Of a stretch of 64,000 nt of DNA, positions 1 through 9,069 are shown piece after piece. Source of the stretch: JBJXGE01 sp046154185 (GTDB taxonomy: Bacteria; Planctomycetota; UBA8108; UBA1146; JAJFFE01). Position numbers and translations under genes: made by a program. Numbering within the stretch: position 1 is the first letter of the stretch; each line of letters starts with the position of its first letter. The notes beneath the pieces are model-generated. The model searched no databases, was not told the DNA's origin, and saw nothing but the letters and a program-made list of their open reading frames with translations. The stretch spans positions 22,473-86,472 of the forward strand of contig JBJXGE010000063.1 of assembly GCA_046154185.1 (NCBI GenBank). The letters run 5' to 3'.

Positions 1-968
1 CCGACCGAGGCACTCGAAGCTGGACTCGCCGCGCTTTCAATGGCCGGCAAGTCTTTCGCGAGCTGCGCGAAGTGGACGCTCAGTTGTGAATGCGCCGCGC
101 TGGCTCGCTCGACTGCCTCGGCGGTTTGACTCACGAGTCGCAGCCAGTGATCGGCGCGTTCGCCGAACTCGTTCCGCATCAGCGTGCCGTTCTCACTATC
201 CGTCGCGAGCTTCGTGCGTTCGCGACCGCGTGCCGCCAATGACGATTCGAGTTGGTGCAGAGTCTCCAATAATGCTCCGGCATCCGCGTGGGCGCGGCGC
301 AGCGCCGGCGACGCCTTCGCGCCGTGCGCCCTCAGTAGGTCGGCGATCCGATCCGACAACTCACGATGCGCCTGGATCGCGCGCGCGAGCTTCACTTGCA
401 CCGGATCGAATTGCGCATCCATGCTCAGCAGCAAATCCTCCGGGCTCGGGCGCGTTGGCTTGCCGATCGTCCCCTTCGAACGCCCGCTCGGCGAATCCAA
501 CGGCGCACCCTTCTTCGCGCTCGCACCGCTCTTCTCGCGGCGCAGCGCATCCTCGCTGCGCTTGCGCGCGCGCTCGAGGCGATAACGTTCGCGGAGTTCC
601 TCTTCGCGCACGCGCGCGGCTTGGCTGACGACTTCGCGCCGCGCCGCCTCGGCGGCCACCTGATCCACGGGAACGGCGGCAATTTCAATCACGTCGGACT
701 GGTTGATATGGAGCGTGTAAACGTCGCCGAGCCGATCACTAAAAAGATGGAGCAACGCGCGACCGTCGTTCTTGAGCTCGACCTCGCAAAGCGACTCGAC
801 TTCGGCGTCGAGATGGCGATAGCGAATCCGCTTCAGCTCGGCCGCCCACGAATCGGAAGCGAGGGAGAATACGGCGATGGCAACGAGCACGACGGGCGCG
901 AACGAACGGGCACGGCGACGAATGCATGCGCGTGAGCGCGAAAACGCCGCGGCATCGGCTGTCGGCAA
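1..968 (-). CDS. Exported coiled-coil-like protein, cut off by the window edge
   Basis: An open frame of about 322 codons runs leftward without a stop and leaves the window at base 1, so the C-terminus is missing. The proposed start is a TTG at 968-966, placed about six bases after an AGGAAG ribosome site. A hydrophobic stretch (APVVLVAIAVFSLASDSWAA) near residues 25-45 looks like a signal peptide. A charged region rich in Arg, Glu and Ala follows (VREEELRERYRLERARKRSE) and suggests a coiled coil, then a Ser/Pro/Lys linker and a second helical segment. No known domain was recognised. The open frame and codon bias support a real gene; the function is unknown and the start is uncertain. Confidence 0.6.
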   Translation of the reverse strand, partial: MPTADAAAFSRSRACIRRRARSFAPVVLVAIAVFSLASDSWAAELKRIRYRHLDAEVESLCEVELKNDGRALLHLFSDRLGDVYTLHINQSDVIEIAAVPVDQVAAEAARREVVSQAARVREEELRERYRLERARKRSEDALRREKSGASAKKGAPLDSPSGRSKGTIGKPTRPSPEDLLLSMDAQFDPVQVKLARAIQAHRELSDRIADLLRAHGAKASPALRRAHADAGALLETLHQLESSLAARGRERTKLATDSENGTLMRNEFGERADHWLRLVSQTAEAVERASAAHSQLSVHFAQLAKDLPAIESAASPASSASV

Positions 969-1224
969 AGTTGGCTTCCTTTCCGCTCGTCGCGGCGGCC
1001 GCGACTCAGACGATTCTCTGCGAAGAACACAAACGATTGCAGCTCGTTGCGAGCGCGATCGCTTACCGCAGAAGTGTCACCGTGGGAATTCGGCGCCGGA
1101 TCGCGCGCTCCGCGCAATCCGCGCCCCCCTGATTCCCGTGGCAAGCGCAGATTATAGGCCGAAAATGCTCGAGCTGAAGAGGGGCCGCGGAAATCTCGCG
1201 CAGCGACGCAGGACTCTTTCCGAA

Positions 1225-3882
1225 TCAACGGTCATAGGCTTTGAGCGCCTGCGCCAACTGATACGTCTCCAGCGCGCGCGCAACTTCCGTCGCGCTCGGC
1301 CGCGCCCCCGGGTCGGCCGCGAGCATTGCCGTCACGAGCGCGATCATCGGCTCCGGCACGCCGCCACCCGCCTTCGGCGGCTCGATGCCGCGTTGCCGGA
1401 TCACCGAAACTGCTTCGAGCCCGCGTAACGCGCCGAGTGGATGCTCGCCTTCGAAAGCCTCGCGCAGAATAATCCCAAGACTATAGATGTCACTGGCGGT
1501 CGTGAGTTCGTCGCGCCGCGCTTGCTCGGGCGACATATAGCGCGGTGTCCCCCACACCGGCGGCCCCTGCTCATCGCGGACCGGCGCGGCCGCACCGAGG
1601 CCTGCGCTCGCTCCCGTCACGAGTCGCCGCGCGATGCCAAAGTCCGTGATTCGCACGCGCACTTGCACGGGAAGTCGCCGCAGTCGATCGAGCCCAGTGA
1701 GACCACGCCCCCCGACGCCGAGCATCTCGTCGAGCGCCGCCGTCAACGCGCGATGCACGCCGCGGTCGCGCACACTCGTGCGATAAAGCTCGCGCGCCGC
1801 ATCCGCGCATCGGATGAAGAGCGCGTCCTCATAGCGACGACGCGCCACGAGCGCCCCCGCCACATAGGCGCGAAACCCGCGATCGTGGCGATCGGACTGC
1901 ACCGCGAGATCGCCCACTTGCGCATACAACTCAGTCGGCACGCGCCCCGATTCGAGGCGGCGCTCCAAGTGCGGCAACGCGCGTCGCACCAAGCGTTCGC
2001 GCATTCGCGACTCGACCGCACGCTCGAGGTGGGCGCGCAACATTTCGGAGCCGATGCGATACTCCCCGGTCGCACGTCGCACGAGATATCCGGACTTCAC
2101 GCCGTGTTCGAGCAAGTAGTAGAGCGCGGCGCTATCGAGTTCGGTGGAGTGAAGCAGCGTCTCGAAGTCTAGGCAGCTGCCGAGCGGTGCGATCGTCGAC
2201 AGAAAATCGCGAAATCCTTTTTCCTCGCGCCCGAGCCGTTCGAGCAATTCGCGCGCTTGCGTCGTGAGATCGGGCTCGAGACGCCGCTCGTCGAGCACGT
2301 AGCCCTGGCCCGACGCGGTCCAACAGTGATCCGCAAATGAGCGACGCAGCCGTTCGATGAGACGTTGTGGACTCGCGCCGATCTCAGCCTCGACGCGCTC
2401 GAGAAAACCTCGTGCCGACGGCGCGTGGCGCACGACGCTCTCGACCAATCGCACGCTTTGACCGCGCAGAAAACCCTTGAGATAAAGTTCACGGACCGCG
2501 CCGCGCAGCCGTTCGCGTTCGATCGCGTCGACGAGTTCCGGGTCCTCCGGCAGTTGCTCCGGAAACAGCGAGATCCACAGTCCGCGCGCCTCGGCGGGCG
2601 GAGCGACGCCATCTTCATCGACGTGGACTTCGACCGGGCCACACTCGCCGCGGGCGATCGCCGCGACGAATTCGCGACACAGGCGTCGCTTGCCGGCACC
2701 GCGCGCTCCACACAAGAGCACCCAGCGGCGGCTGTTCGTGATGATCGCCTCGCGACTGATCTCGCGCAGAAACTCGAGCTCCGTCTCGCGACCGACGAAC
2801 GGCGGTTCGTCGAGTAGCGCTTCGATCGATGGCAACACACGACGCAGAATCTCCGTCGCCAGTCCGGCGTCGATCGGCACGGTCGGTGCTGCCGGTTCCA
2901 TCACCGACAACTCCTCGGGCGACTCCAACACACCGCCGCCGGCGAACGCCTGCGGGCTTTGCGCGGCAAGCACGAGAATATTGGCGGGCTTCAAGTCGGA
3001 GTGGACGACGCCCGCGTCGTGGGCCGCCGCGACCGCGAGCGCGATTTGCCGTAAGCACTCGAGCTTGTCGCCATAGTCCGATTTGGTCGCGTGATCGGCG
3101 TCGGCCGTCCGCAAGTAGCGATCAAACGTCGTGCCCTCCACCCACTCGAGCAGCAAGTACGGATCGCCGTCATGTACGCCGTCTTCGAGCGCTTGCACGA
3201 CATTGGGGTGTCGAATCGTGCGCGCGATCGCCGCTTCGCGCGCGTGCATCCGTTCCAGCAAACTCTGGCTTGAATCGGCGCGTCGGCGCAGTCGTTTGAT
3301 GGCGACGAGCATGGCGAGGTCGAGATCGAACGCGCGATAGACTTCGCCCATGCCGCCGCGCCCGACGAGCTCGACCTGACGCCAACGCGCGGTATCGGCA
3401 AAGAGTCCGTTCGTCTCACCGCTGACGCCGACACGAGTGCGCGCCGGCTCGGCGCTCGGCGCCGAAGTCGGTTTCGGAGTTGCCGGCTTCCGAACTGGCG
3501 GTTTCGGCGCTGCGAGTTTCGGGTCCTCGGCTGGCGGCGCGGCTGCGCGGCGCGTCTCCTCCAAGTAGCCGGGCGGATTCGTTTGATAGACAATCGGCAA
3601 CTCGCCGAGCAACACGCGATCACCGCTATTGAGCGTCGTTCGACCTTTGAGCACGACTCCGTTCACGCGCGTGCCGTTCGACGAACCCATATCCTCGAGC
3701 TCGTCAAAGCCGTCGCGCGCCACGAAACGTGCGTGTCGACGCGAAACAGTCGTGTGGGAAAGATGCAAATCCGCGGCGCTGCCGCGCCCGCACACGAGTC
3801 CGGCCGCCGGAATCTCGTGCCAAGAATCCTTGCCCGCTGGATCGAGAACGCATAGCCAACCCATAGCCGCAGTTTCTATCAT
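1225..3882 (-). CDS. FHA-domain Ser/Thr protein kinase with NTPase-like region inserted in the kinase fold
   Basis: Predicted cytosolic signalling kinase of 885 residues. Residues about 8-100 form an FHA phosphothreonine-binding domain (GRGSAADLHLSHTTVSRRH, SSNGTRVNG). A Pro/Ala-rich linker leads to a Hanks-type kinase: P-loop GRGGMGEVY at 174-182, VAIK lysine at 196, catalytic loop HSDLKPAN at 294-301 (HRD is HSD). The DFG motif does not follow. About 440 residues intervene, with an AAA_16-like entry (PFVGRETELEFL, 361-372) and a P-loop GARGAGKR at 392-399 in which the usual Ser/Thr after Lys is Arg. The kinase resumes at TDFGIARR (746-753), then GTPRYMSPEQ (778-787) and the C-lobe. All key kinase residues are present, so activity is likely; the NTPase may be degenerate. 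It stands alone, divergent from cutA. Confidence 0.9.
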   Translation of the reverse strand: MIETAAMGWLCVLDPAGKDSWHEIPAAGLVCGRGSAADLHLSHTTVSRRHARFVARDGFDELEDMGSSNGTRVNGVVLKGRTTLNSGDRVLLGELPIVYQTNPPGYLEETRRAAAPPAEDPKLAAPKPPVRKPATPKPTSAPSAEPARTRVGVSGETNGLFADTARWRQVELVGRGGMGEVYRAFDLDLAMLVAIKRLRRRADSSQSLLERMHAREAAIARTIRHPNVVQALEDGVHDGDPYLLLEWVEGTTFDRYLRTADADHATKSDYGDKLECLRQIALAVAAAHDAGVVHSDLKPANILVLAAQSPQAFAGGGVLESPEELSVMEPAAPTVPIDAGLATEILRRVLPSIEALLDEPPFVGRETELEFLREISREAIITNSRRWVLLCGARGAGKRRLCREFVAAIARGECGPVEVHVDEDGVAPPAEARGLWISLFPEQLPEDPELVDAIERERLRGAVRELYLKGFLRGQSVRLVESVVRHAPSARGFLERVEAEIGASPQRLIERLRRSFADHCWTASGQGYVLDERRLEPDLTTQARELLERLGREEKGFRDFLSTIAPLGSCLDFETLLHSTELDSAALYYLLEHGVKSGYLVRRATGEYRIGSEMLRAHLERAVESRMRERLVRRALPHLERRLESGRVPTELYAQVGDLAVQSDRHDRGFRAYVAGALVARRRYEDALFIRCADAARELYRTSVRDRGVHRALTAALDEMLGVGGRGLTGLDRLRRLPVQVRVRITDFGIARRLVTGASAGLGAAAPVRDEQGPPVWGTPRYMSPEQARRDELTTASDIYSLGIILREAFEGEHPLGALRGLEAVSVIRQRGIEPPKAGGGVPEPMIALVTAMLAADPGARPSATEVARALETYQLAQALKAYDR

Positions 3883-3962
3883 AGGGCCCGCTGTTGCGAA
3901 ACGTCCGCGGCGGGCCGGCGCCCGTGATTGCCAACCGTTGCTGCTTTTGAAACCCGAGGCTG

Positions 3963-4325
3963 ATGATCTATCTCGCCATTACGACGATCAGCGCCGAGCA
4001 CGCGGCGGCGTTTGCACGGCGGCTCGTGGAAGATGGGCTCGCCGCCTGCGTGAACATCGTCCCGGGCGTGCGCTCGATCTATCGCTGGGAAGGCAAGCTT
4101 TGCGATGACGCGGAAGTGGTGCTGCTCATCAAAACCTCACCGCGCACGGTCGGCGGGTTCGAGGAGCGATTTCTCGCTCTGCATCCGTACACGACTCCAG
4201 AACTCTTGTTGATACCGGTCGAGGAAGGTCTCAAATCCTACTTCGAATGGGTCGAAGAGGTTTGCGGACCGCAGCCGCCGGCGCCCGACGAGGACTCGGC
4301 GGCGCGCGATCTAGAAAAACGCTGA
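3963..4325 (+). CDS. cutA: Divalent-cation tolerance protein CutA
   Basis: A 120-residue protein of normal length for the CutA1 family, small trimeric proteins of PII-like fold linked to copper tolerance. Family features visible are the N-terminal strand ITTISAEHAAAFARRLVEDG, LAACVNIVPGVRSIYRWEGK, and the conserved C-terminal LHPYTTPELLLIPVEEG. A short charged tail extends past the core. The stop codon lies three bases before the moeA start, so the two are almost certainly co-transcribed. What CutA does next to a molybdenum-cofactor gene is not evident; the pairing may be only positional. Confidence 0.95.
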   Translation: MIYLAITTISAEHAAAFARRLVEDGLAACVNIVPGVRSIYRWEGKLCDDAEVVLLIKTSPRTVGGFEERFLALHPYTTPELLLIPVEEGLKSYFEWVEEVCGPQPPAPDEDSAARDLEKR

Positions 4326-4328
4326 CTT

Positions 4329-5549
4329 ATGCAAGAGCTTGAACTCGTGCGTGCGGAAATTCTCGCGCGCCTGACGCCGCTCGATTCCGAGACGATCGAA
4401 CTCGACGCGGCGATGGGTCGCGTGCTCGCCACGAGCGTGCGCGCGAGCGAGAGTTTGCCGCCCTTCGCGAATAGCTCGATGGATGGTTTCGCTCTGCGCA
4501 GCGCCGACGTCCAATCGGCGCGGCCGGACGCGCCGGTTCGCCTAGCGGTCGTTGCGACAATCGAAGCCGGTCGCGCGCAGGTGCCGACGGTTGGCGCTCA
4601 ACAAGCCGCGCGCATTTTCACCGGCGCGCCGCTCCCCGCGTGCGCCGACGCCGTATTGCCCTTTGAGCACGCGCAGAATTTTTCGGATCGGCACGTCGAA
4701 GTCGCGACGCGCGTGGCCGCGCTTCACAACGTGCGCGTCGCCGGCGAAGAGTGCCGCTCCGGAGAAATCGTCTTCGCAGCGGGCACGATGCTCAACCCGG
4801 CGGCGATCGGGCTCCTCGCCGCGCTCGGCGCAGCGCGCGTCACCGTCATGCGTCGACCGCGCGTCGCGGTGCACGCTTCGGGCGATGAGCTAGTTGCGAT
4901 CACCGCGCCGCTCGGTCCAGGACAGATTCGCAACTCGAACCTGTCGGCGATCTGCGCGCGACTCGTCGCCTGGGGTGCGATTCCGCTCGCGCGCCCGATC
5001 TTGCGCGACACGCCGGAGGCCGTGCGCGCCGGTTTCGCGGCAACCCTCGCGCTCAAGCCGGACGCGATCATCACGACGGGCGGCATTTCGGCCGGCGACC
5101 GCGATTACATCCGCGACGTCGCCCGCGAGCTCGGTGATGATGTGCAAGTACGTCGCGTCAACATGAAGCCGGGCAAGCCGCTCGTCGATGGCAAGCTCGG
5201 CGGCGTTCCCTACTTTGGGCTGCCTGGCAACCCGGCGGCGGCGCTCGTCTCGTTTGAAGTGTTCGTGCGTCCAGCGCTCGCGCAGCTCGAAAATCGACCC
5301 GACGGCATGGCGCCCCGCGTGTGGGCGCGCTCCCACGCGCGGCAGTCACTGCCGCGCACGGATCGACCGCAGTTTCTGCGCGCGCGCGTCGCGATCGACG
5401 CGACGCGCGGCGACTACGTGTTGGAGCCGTTCGGCGCGCAAGGGTCCCATTTGCTCGGCAGTTTCGCGCACGCGAATTGTCTCGTGCGCGTGGCCGCGCA
5501 GCGCGACGCGCTCGAGCCCGATGAGAAGGTCGAGGTTTGGTTACTGTGA
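4329..5549 (+). CDS. moeA: Molybdopterin molybdenumtransferase MoeA
   Basis: MoeA inserts molybdate into adenylylated molybdopterin, the last common step of molybdenum cofactor synthesis, in the cytosol. The 406-residue length is typical. Motifs seen: FANSSMDGFALRSADV near the N-terminus, IFTGAPLPACADAV, the MPT-binding-domain loop TTGGISAGDRDYI, and GLPGNPAAALVSFEVFVRP near residue 300. It sits directly after cutA, and its last 13 bases overlap the start of the following secreted-protein gene, suggesting translational coupling. The partner adenylyltransferase-type protein (MogA/MoaB) is encoded separately at 51202. Confidence 0.95.
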   Translation: MQELELVRAEILARLTPLDSETIELDAAMGRVLATSVRASESLPPFANSSMDGFALRSADVQSARPDAPVRLAVVATIEAGRAQVPTVGAQQAARIFTGAPLPACADAVLPFEHAQNFSDRHVEVATRVAALHNVRVAGEECRSGEIVFAAGTMLNPAAIGLLAALGAARVTVMRRPRVAVHASGDELVAITAPLGPGQIRNSNLSAICARLVAWGAIPLARPILRDTPEAVRAGFAATLALKPDAIITTGGISAGDRDYIRDVARELGDDVQVRRVNMKPGKPLVDGKLGGVPYFGLPGNPAAALVSFEVFVRPALAQLENRPDGMAPRVWARSHARQSLPRTDRPQFLRARVAIDATRGDYVLEPFGAQGSHLLGSFAHANCLVRVAAQRDALEPDEKVEVWLL

Positions 5550-8500
5550 GATCTAGCAAGCGACATCGACTTTGGCGTCCGTGCACCTGCGCCGGTACGC
5601 TTCTCTTCGCGATTCTCATCGGGACGCTCTGGGCAGCGCCGAGCGCTCGCGCGCAAGCGCCCGCGCCGCGCGCGATCTTCGTCGTCGCGCGCGCCACCGA
5701 GCCAAAGGTCGAAATCCTGGCGGACGCGTGGCCCGGTCAAGCGCGGCCAAAAAACTACGAATACAACCAGAAAAATCACCACGAGCCGCCCGATTTCATT
5801 CAGCGCGAAACGGATTTCATCGGCCGCGTGAGTTCGAAGGCGAAAAGCTATCGCGTCATCGGCGTGCGCTGCGCGAACACGGCTGACGAGGAAATCGAGT
5901 TGCAACTCAAGAGTCCGCAGCTCGAGCGCGGCAAGAAGTTGTCGCTGGCGATTCCGCCGCGCACGACACTGTGGCGACACTTTGTCATACAGAGTGTCGT
6001 GCCGAGCCAGAACGCGAATCCGCTCGTGCTCGAACTCGAACTCGGCCTCAAAACCGAGACGCCAACGGCCGTGCGGCTCGAGTTGCCGCCCGCACTCAAG
6101 GAGACGAGAAACCTGCGCGAGGCGATGGATCTCGCGAGCGAGCTCGATGCCGAAGATCGCGCTCGACTACGGCTCGCGCCACGCGCGGCGACGGTGTCGG
6201 TTCGCGACGATATGGGCGAGGTCGTACCGAAGGCGCAGATTCTTCTGCTCCAGGAGAACGGCCTGATGGTGTACGAGGGCCAAACCGACGCGAGTGGAAT
6301 GTGGAGCGGTTTCGTCATCCCTGGCGCGTACACCGCCTACGCGTTCAAGGAGCTGGAACCGCCGCCGTTGCCGCCCGACGCCACGACCGCGGTCGAACCC
6401 GTGCCGCGGCTATTGGCGTTGCGCTCTCGACTCGCCGAAAGCGCGGGCGAAGTCGAGCTGCGCGCCACGCGCACCGTCGACGTGCTGCTCTTTGAACCGG
6501 GGGCAACGCGAAACGCCGCACCGCTGCCGCTCAAAGCGACGCGCGTTTGGCTGACATTCACGGAGTTGTTTGAGTCGTATCGCCACGATGTCGTTGCGAA
6601 GGTCGTTGGCGAGCGCGCACGACTTGAAACGCGGCGCTCGTTTCACGCGGACCGAGTCCAAATTCTCGCGGGTAACTTTGAACTCGAAGTGTGTTTCTTC
6701 TGCGAGCCCGATGGCCCCGCACCGGCGGCGCGCGGCGGCCGGACTCGCGCGCTGGCGGACGACACGTTGGAACGGTCGATCTTGCTGCGCCAGCGCATCG
6801 CCGCGGATGGGCTCGCCGTCGAGATCCTCCACGATCCGGCGCGCGCCGGTCGCGTGCGTCTCGCGCCGCGCAGCGGGTTTGGTCCGGGACTCGAAGCCCG
6901 CCTCAAACTGGTCGCCGCCGACGGCATGCGCGAGACGCTCGACTTCCGCACGCAAGGAGTCGTCGAACTCGAAGTCGCGCCGGGGCGCTATCGCTACCAG
7001 CTCACTCAGAATCTCGAGGGCGGCGGCGCGCTGTCGTATCTCCCGGATGCGGTTGTGGCCACGGCCGGCACAACGAGCGACATCTCGGCGCAAGGACCGT
7101 GGAGTTTCACGCTCTACTATCAGCGCGTGGGCAAAAAGCTGCAGTTCTACTTGGCGCTGAGCGATGCGCGTGGACGCGTGCTCGCGTCGCTCCCGAACGG
7201 CCCGGGAAAGCGCTACCTGCGACCCGACCTCAGCGCCGAGCCGTTGGCGATCGAAGAATTGCGTTGGGAGATGGCCTCCGGCATCGAGCGCGTCGATGTC
7301 GAAGCGCTCGTCGTCGCCGTCGAGATTCCGATCGGGACAGAACTCGTTCGCGAGCGGCCGCGCATCGAGAAGTTTGAGCAACACTCGGTGGCTGGAGCGG
7401 GCGGCACCGCGCCGCGCGTGTTCGCCGAACGTCTGAAAGCGATCTTGGGCGAATTCGCGCGATGCCTCGCGGGGAGTCGACGCTTCTTGAATCTCCCCGT
7501 CGGCGGCACGCCCCACATGCAGCTCAACTTCGACATCTTCTTGCCGCCCGGTGTCGGCGGGCTCGGCGGCGGCGGCACCATCACGCTCGACCTCGCCGAT
7601 CTCTTCTACTACACGTCGGCGACCGATCCGTTGCCGGGCGCATTCCTCCACGAACTTGGTCACAACCTCGGTTTCGGACACGACCCTTACATGCTGCTTG
7701 CGCCCGCCGGGGCGGACGAGGAGCGCTATGGCTCGTTCGGTTACCGCATGCTCAATGCGACGGCGTTTCAACGCGCGCTTGGCTATCTCGATCGTTTGCG
7801 CGTCGACGATCGCGCGCCGTGGCAACTCGATGACGGCGTATTCGCCGCGCTGCGACTCCTCTTCGGCCCCGAAGTGCACGTGAAGATGTTCCAGGAGCGA
7901 AAAGTCTCTGAGAAGACGCTCGTGCTCCACGGGCTGTCGAGTATCGAGCGCATTGCGACTTTGTATTCGCTCGCGGTCGAGCAGAATGTCGCTTGGGTGT
8001 TTCGGGCACTCGGCTGGCCGGTCTTTGATGATCGCGTGGAGCTCGGCGCGCACGCGGTGCGCGTGTTGCGCAAACATCCGCCGCAGCTCAACTATGAGCG
8101 CGTCGACGGCACGCCGCTCAGCGCGTGGTGGTTATTCGGTCCGGTCGTAGGAAACTCGGCGACGCCGGCCGACGCGGAGTCTCCGCCGACTTGGACGCGC
8201 AGCGAATGGCCGACGCGCTTCGTCGCGCTCGACGCCGAGCGCCCGCCCGCCGAGACCGTGCAGCGCTACCTTCTCTATCGCAAAGTGAAAAGCGCGGAAG
8301 ACGCCGACGTGCAATTCCTCATCGCTTCGGACGTGCAGCTCGAAGTGCGCGTCAACGACAGCATCGTCGCCAGCATCGATGCGTCACCGCAGCAATCGCA
8401 ACCGCTCCATGATGAAATGATGTTGAATCAAAAACGGCCGTACACGGCGCATCTCTTTCGCGGCGAGAATCACATCGAGGTCGGCGTGATCCAGCCGCCG

Positions 8501-9067
8501 GGCGCGCGTGGTTTCACATTCGAGTTCATCACGCCGGCCGGGAAGCCCTATCCGCTGGAGCTGTGCGCGGACGCGCCGGTCGAGGAAGGCGCCATCGCCA
8601 AAACGAAAAAGCTCAAGCCGAACGGGCCGATCTTCAACGGCTCGTTCGAGCTCGGCGGCGCCACGCCGACCGCATGGATCCCGGGACCCATCGAGGGCGC
8701 GCTCAAGTTTGCGCTCGATGACGGGGAGAAGGTGGAAGGCAAACGGAGCCTGCGCGCGACCGTGGAGTCATCGGCGCGCGGCGGCACGATTCAGCGCATC
8801 ACGGTCGAGCCGGGCAAGCGGTACTTGATTCGCGCGGCGATGCGGAGCAAGGACTTCGCGGGTCAAGCTTACGTTTCGTTTTTCTCGGGCGATGTGCATG
8901 CCGCGCAAGCGCGCACGACGCCGTTGGAGACCGCCAACTCACCGTGGCAACGATTCGAGTATAAGTGGTTTTCGGGTGCGAGCCGCTGCGTGTACGTCGC
9001 GTGCTATGTGACCGGCAGTCGTGGTACGGTGTGGTTCGACACACTCGAAATGGTGGAGACGAAATAG
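5537..9067 (+). CDS. Large secreted metalloprotease-like protein with C-terminal carbohydrate-binding-like domain
   Basis: A 1176-residue exported protein. The signal peptide occupies about residues 1-40 (AGTLLFAILIGTLWAAPSARAQ region). Residues about 220-270 resemble a carboxypeptidase-regulatory-like beta sandwich (VSVRDDMGEVVPKAQILLL). At residue 705 lies HELGHNLGFGHD, an exact HExxHxxGxxH zinc-binding signature of metzincins and gluzincin-like peptidases, followed by GSFGYRM, a possible Met-turn. The last 140 residues start with NGSFELGG and look like a CBM4/9/22-type jelly-roll domain. The gene overlaps moeA by 13 bp and is followed two bases later by an FHA membrane-protein gene, so all three may form one transcript. 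Substrate unknown; the peptidase call rests on the zinc motif alone. Confidence 0.8.
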   Translation: MVTVRSSKRHRLWRPCTCAGTLLFAILIGTLWAAPSARAQAPAPRAIFVVARATEPKVEILADAWPGQARPKNYEYNQKNHHEPPDFIQRETDFIGRVSSKAKSYRVIGVRCANTADEEIELQLKSPQLERGKKLSLAIPPRTTLWRHFVIQSVVPSQNANPLVLELELGLKTETPTAVRLELPPALKETRNLREAMDLASELDAEDRARLRLAPRAATVSVRDDMGEVVPKAQILLLQENGLMVYEGQTDASGMWSGFVIPGAYTAYAFKELEPPPLPPDATTAVEPVPRLLALRSRLAESAGEVELRATRTVDVLLFEPGATRNAAPLPLKATRVWLTFTELFESYRHDVVAKVVGERARLETRRSFHADRVQILAGNFELEVCFFCEPDGPAPAARGGRTRALADDTLERSILLRQRIAADGLAVEILHDPARAGRVRLAPRSGFGPGLEARLKLVAADGMRETLDFRTQGVVELEVAPGRYRYQLTQNLEGGGALSYLPDAVVATAGTTSDISAQGPWSFTLYYQRVGKKLQFYLALSDARGRVLASLPNGPGKRYLRPDLSAEPLAIEELRWEMASGIERVDVEALVVAVEIPIGTELVRERPRIEKFEQHSVAGAGGTAPRVFAERLKAILGEFARCLAGSRRFLNLPVGGTPHMQLNFDIFLPPGVGGLGGGGTITLDLADLFYYTSATDPLPGAFLHELGHNLGFGHDPYMLLAPAGADEERYGSFGYRMLNATAFQRALGYLDRLRVDDRAPWQLDDGVFAALRLLFGPEVHVKMFQERKVSEKTLVLHGLSSIERIATLYSLAVEQNVAWVFRALGWPVFDDRVELGAHAVRVLRKHPPQLNYERVDGTPLSAWWLFGPVVGNSATPADAESPPTWTRSEWPTRFVALDAERPPAETVQRYLLYRKVKSAEDADVQFLIASDVQLEVRVNDSIVASIDASPQQSQPLHDEMMLNQKRPYTAHLFRGENHIEVGVIQPPGARGFTFEFITPAGKPYPLELCADAPVEEGAIAKTKKLKPNGPIFNGSFELGGATPTAWIPGPIEGALKFALDDGEKVEGKRSLRATVESSARGGTIQRITVEPGKRYLIRAAMRSKDFAGQAYVSFFSGDVHAAQARTTPLETANSPWQRFEYKWFSGASRCVYVACYVTGSRGTVWFDTLEMVETK

Positions 9068-9069
9068 GC

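Noticed and set aside
86..1428. Several rightward frames of 130-190 codons (86-628, 366-935, 877-1428)
   Set aside because: They are Arg/Ala/Ser-rich shadows of the leftward exported-protein and kinase genes, without ribosome sites or domains.
6410..8077. Leftward 555-codon frame inside the metalloprotease-like gene
   Set aside because: A GC-rich mirror frame: its content is dominated by Arg, Glu and His, while the other strand has signal peptide and zinc motif.
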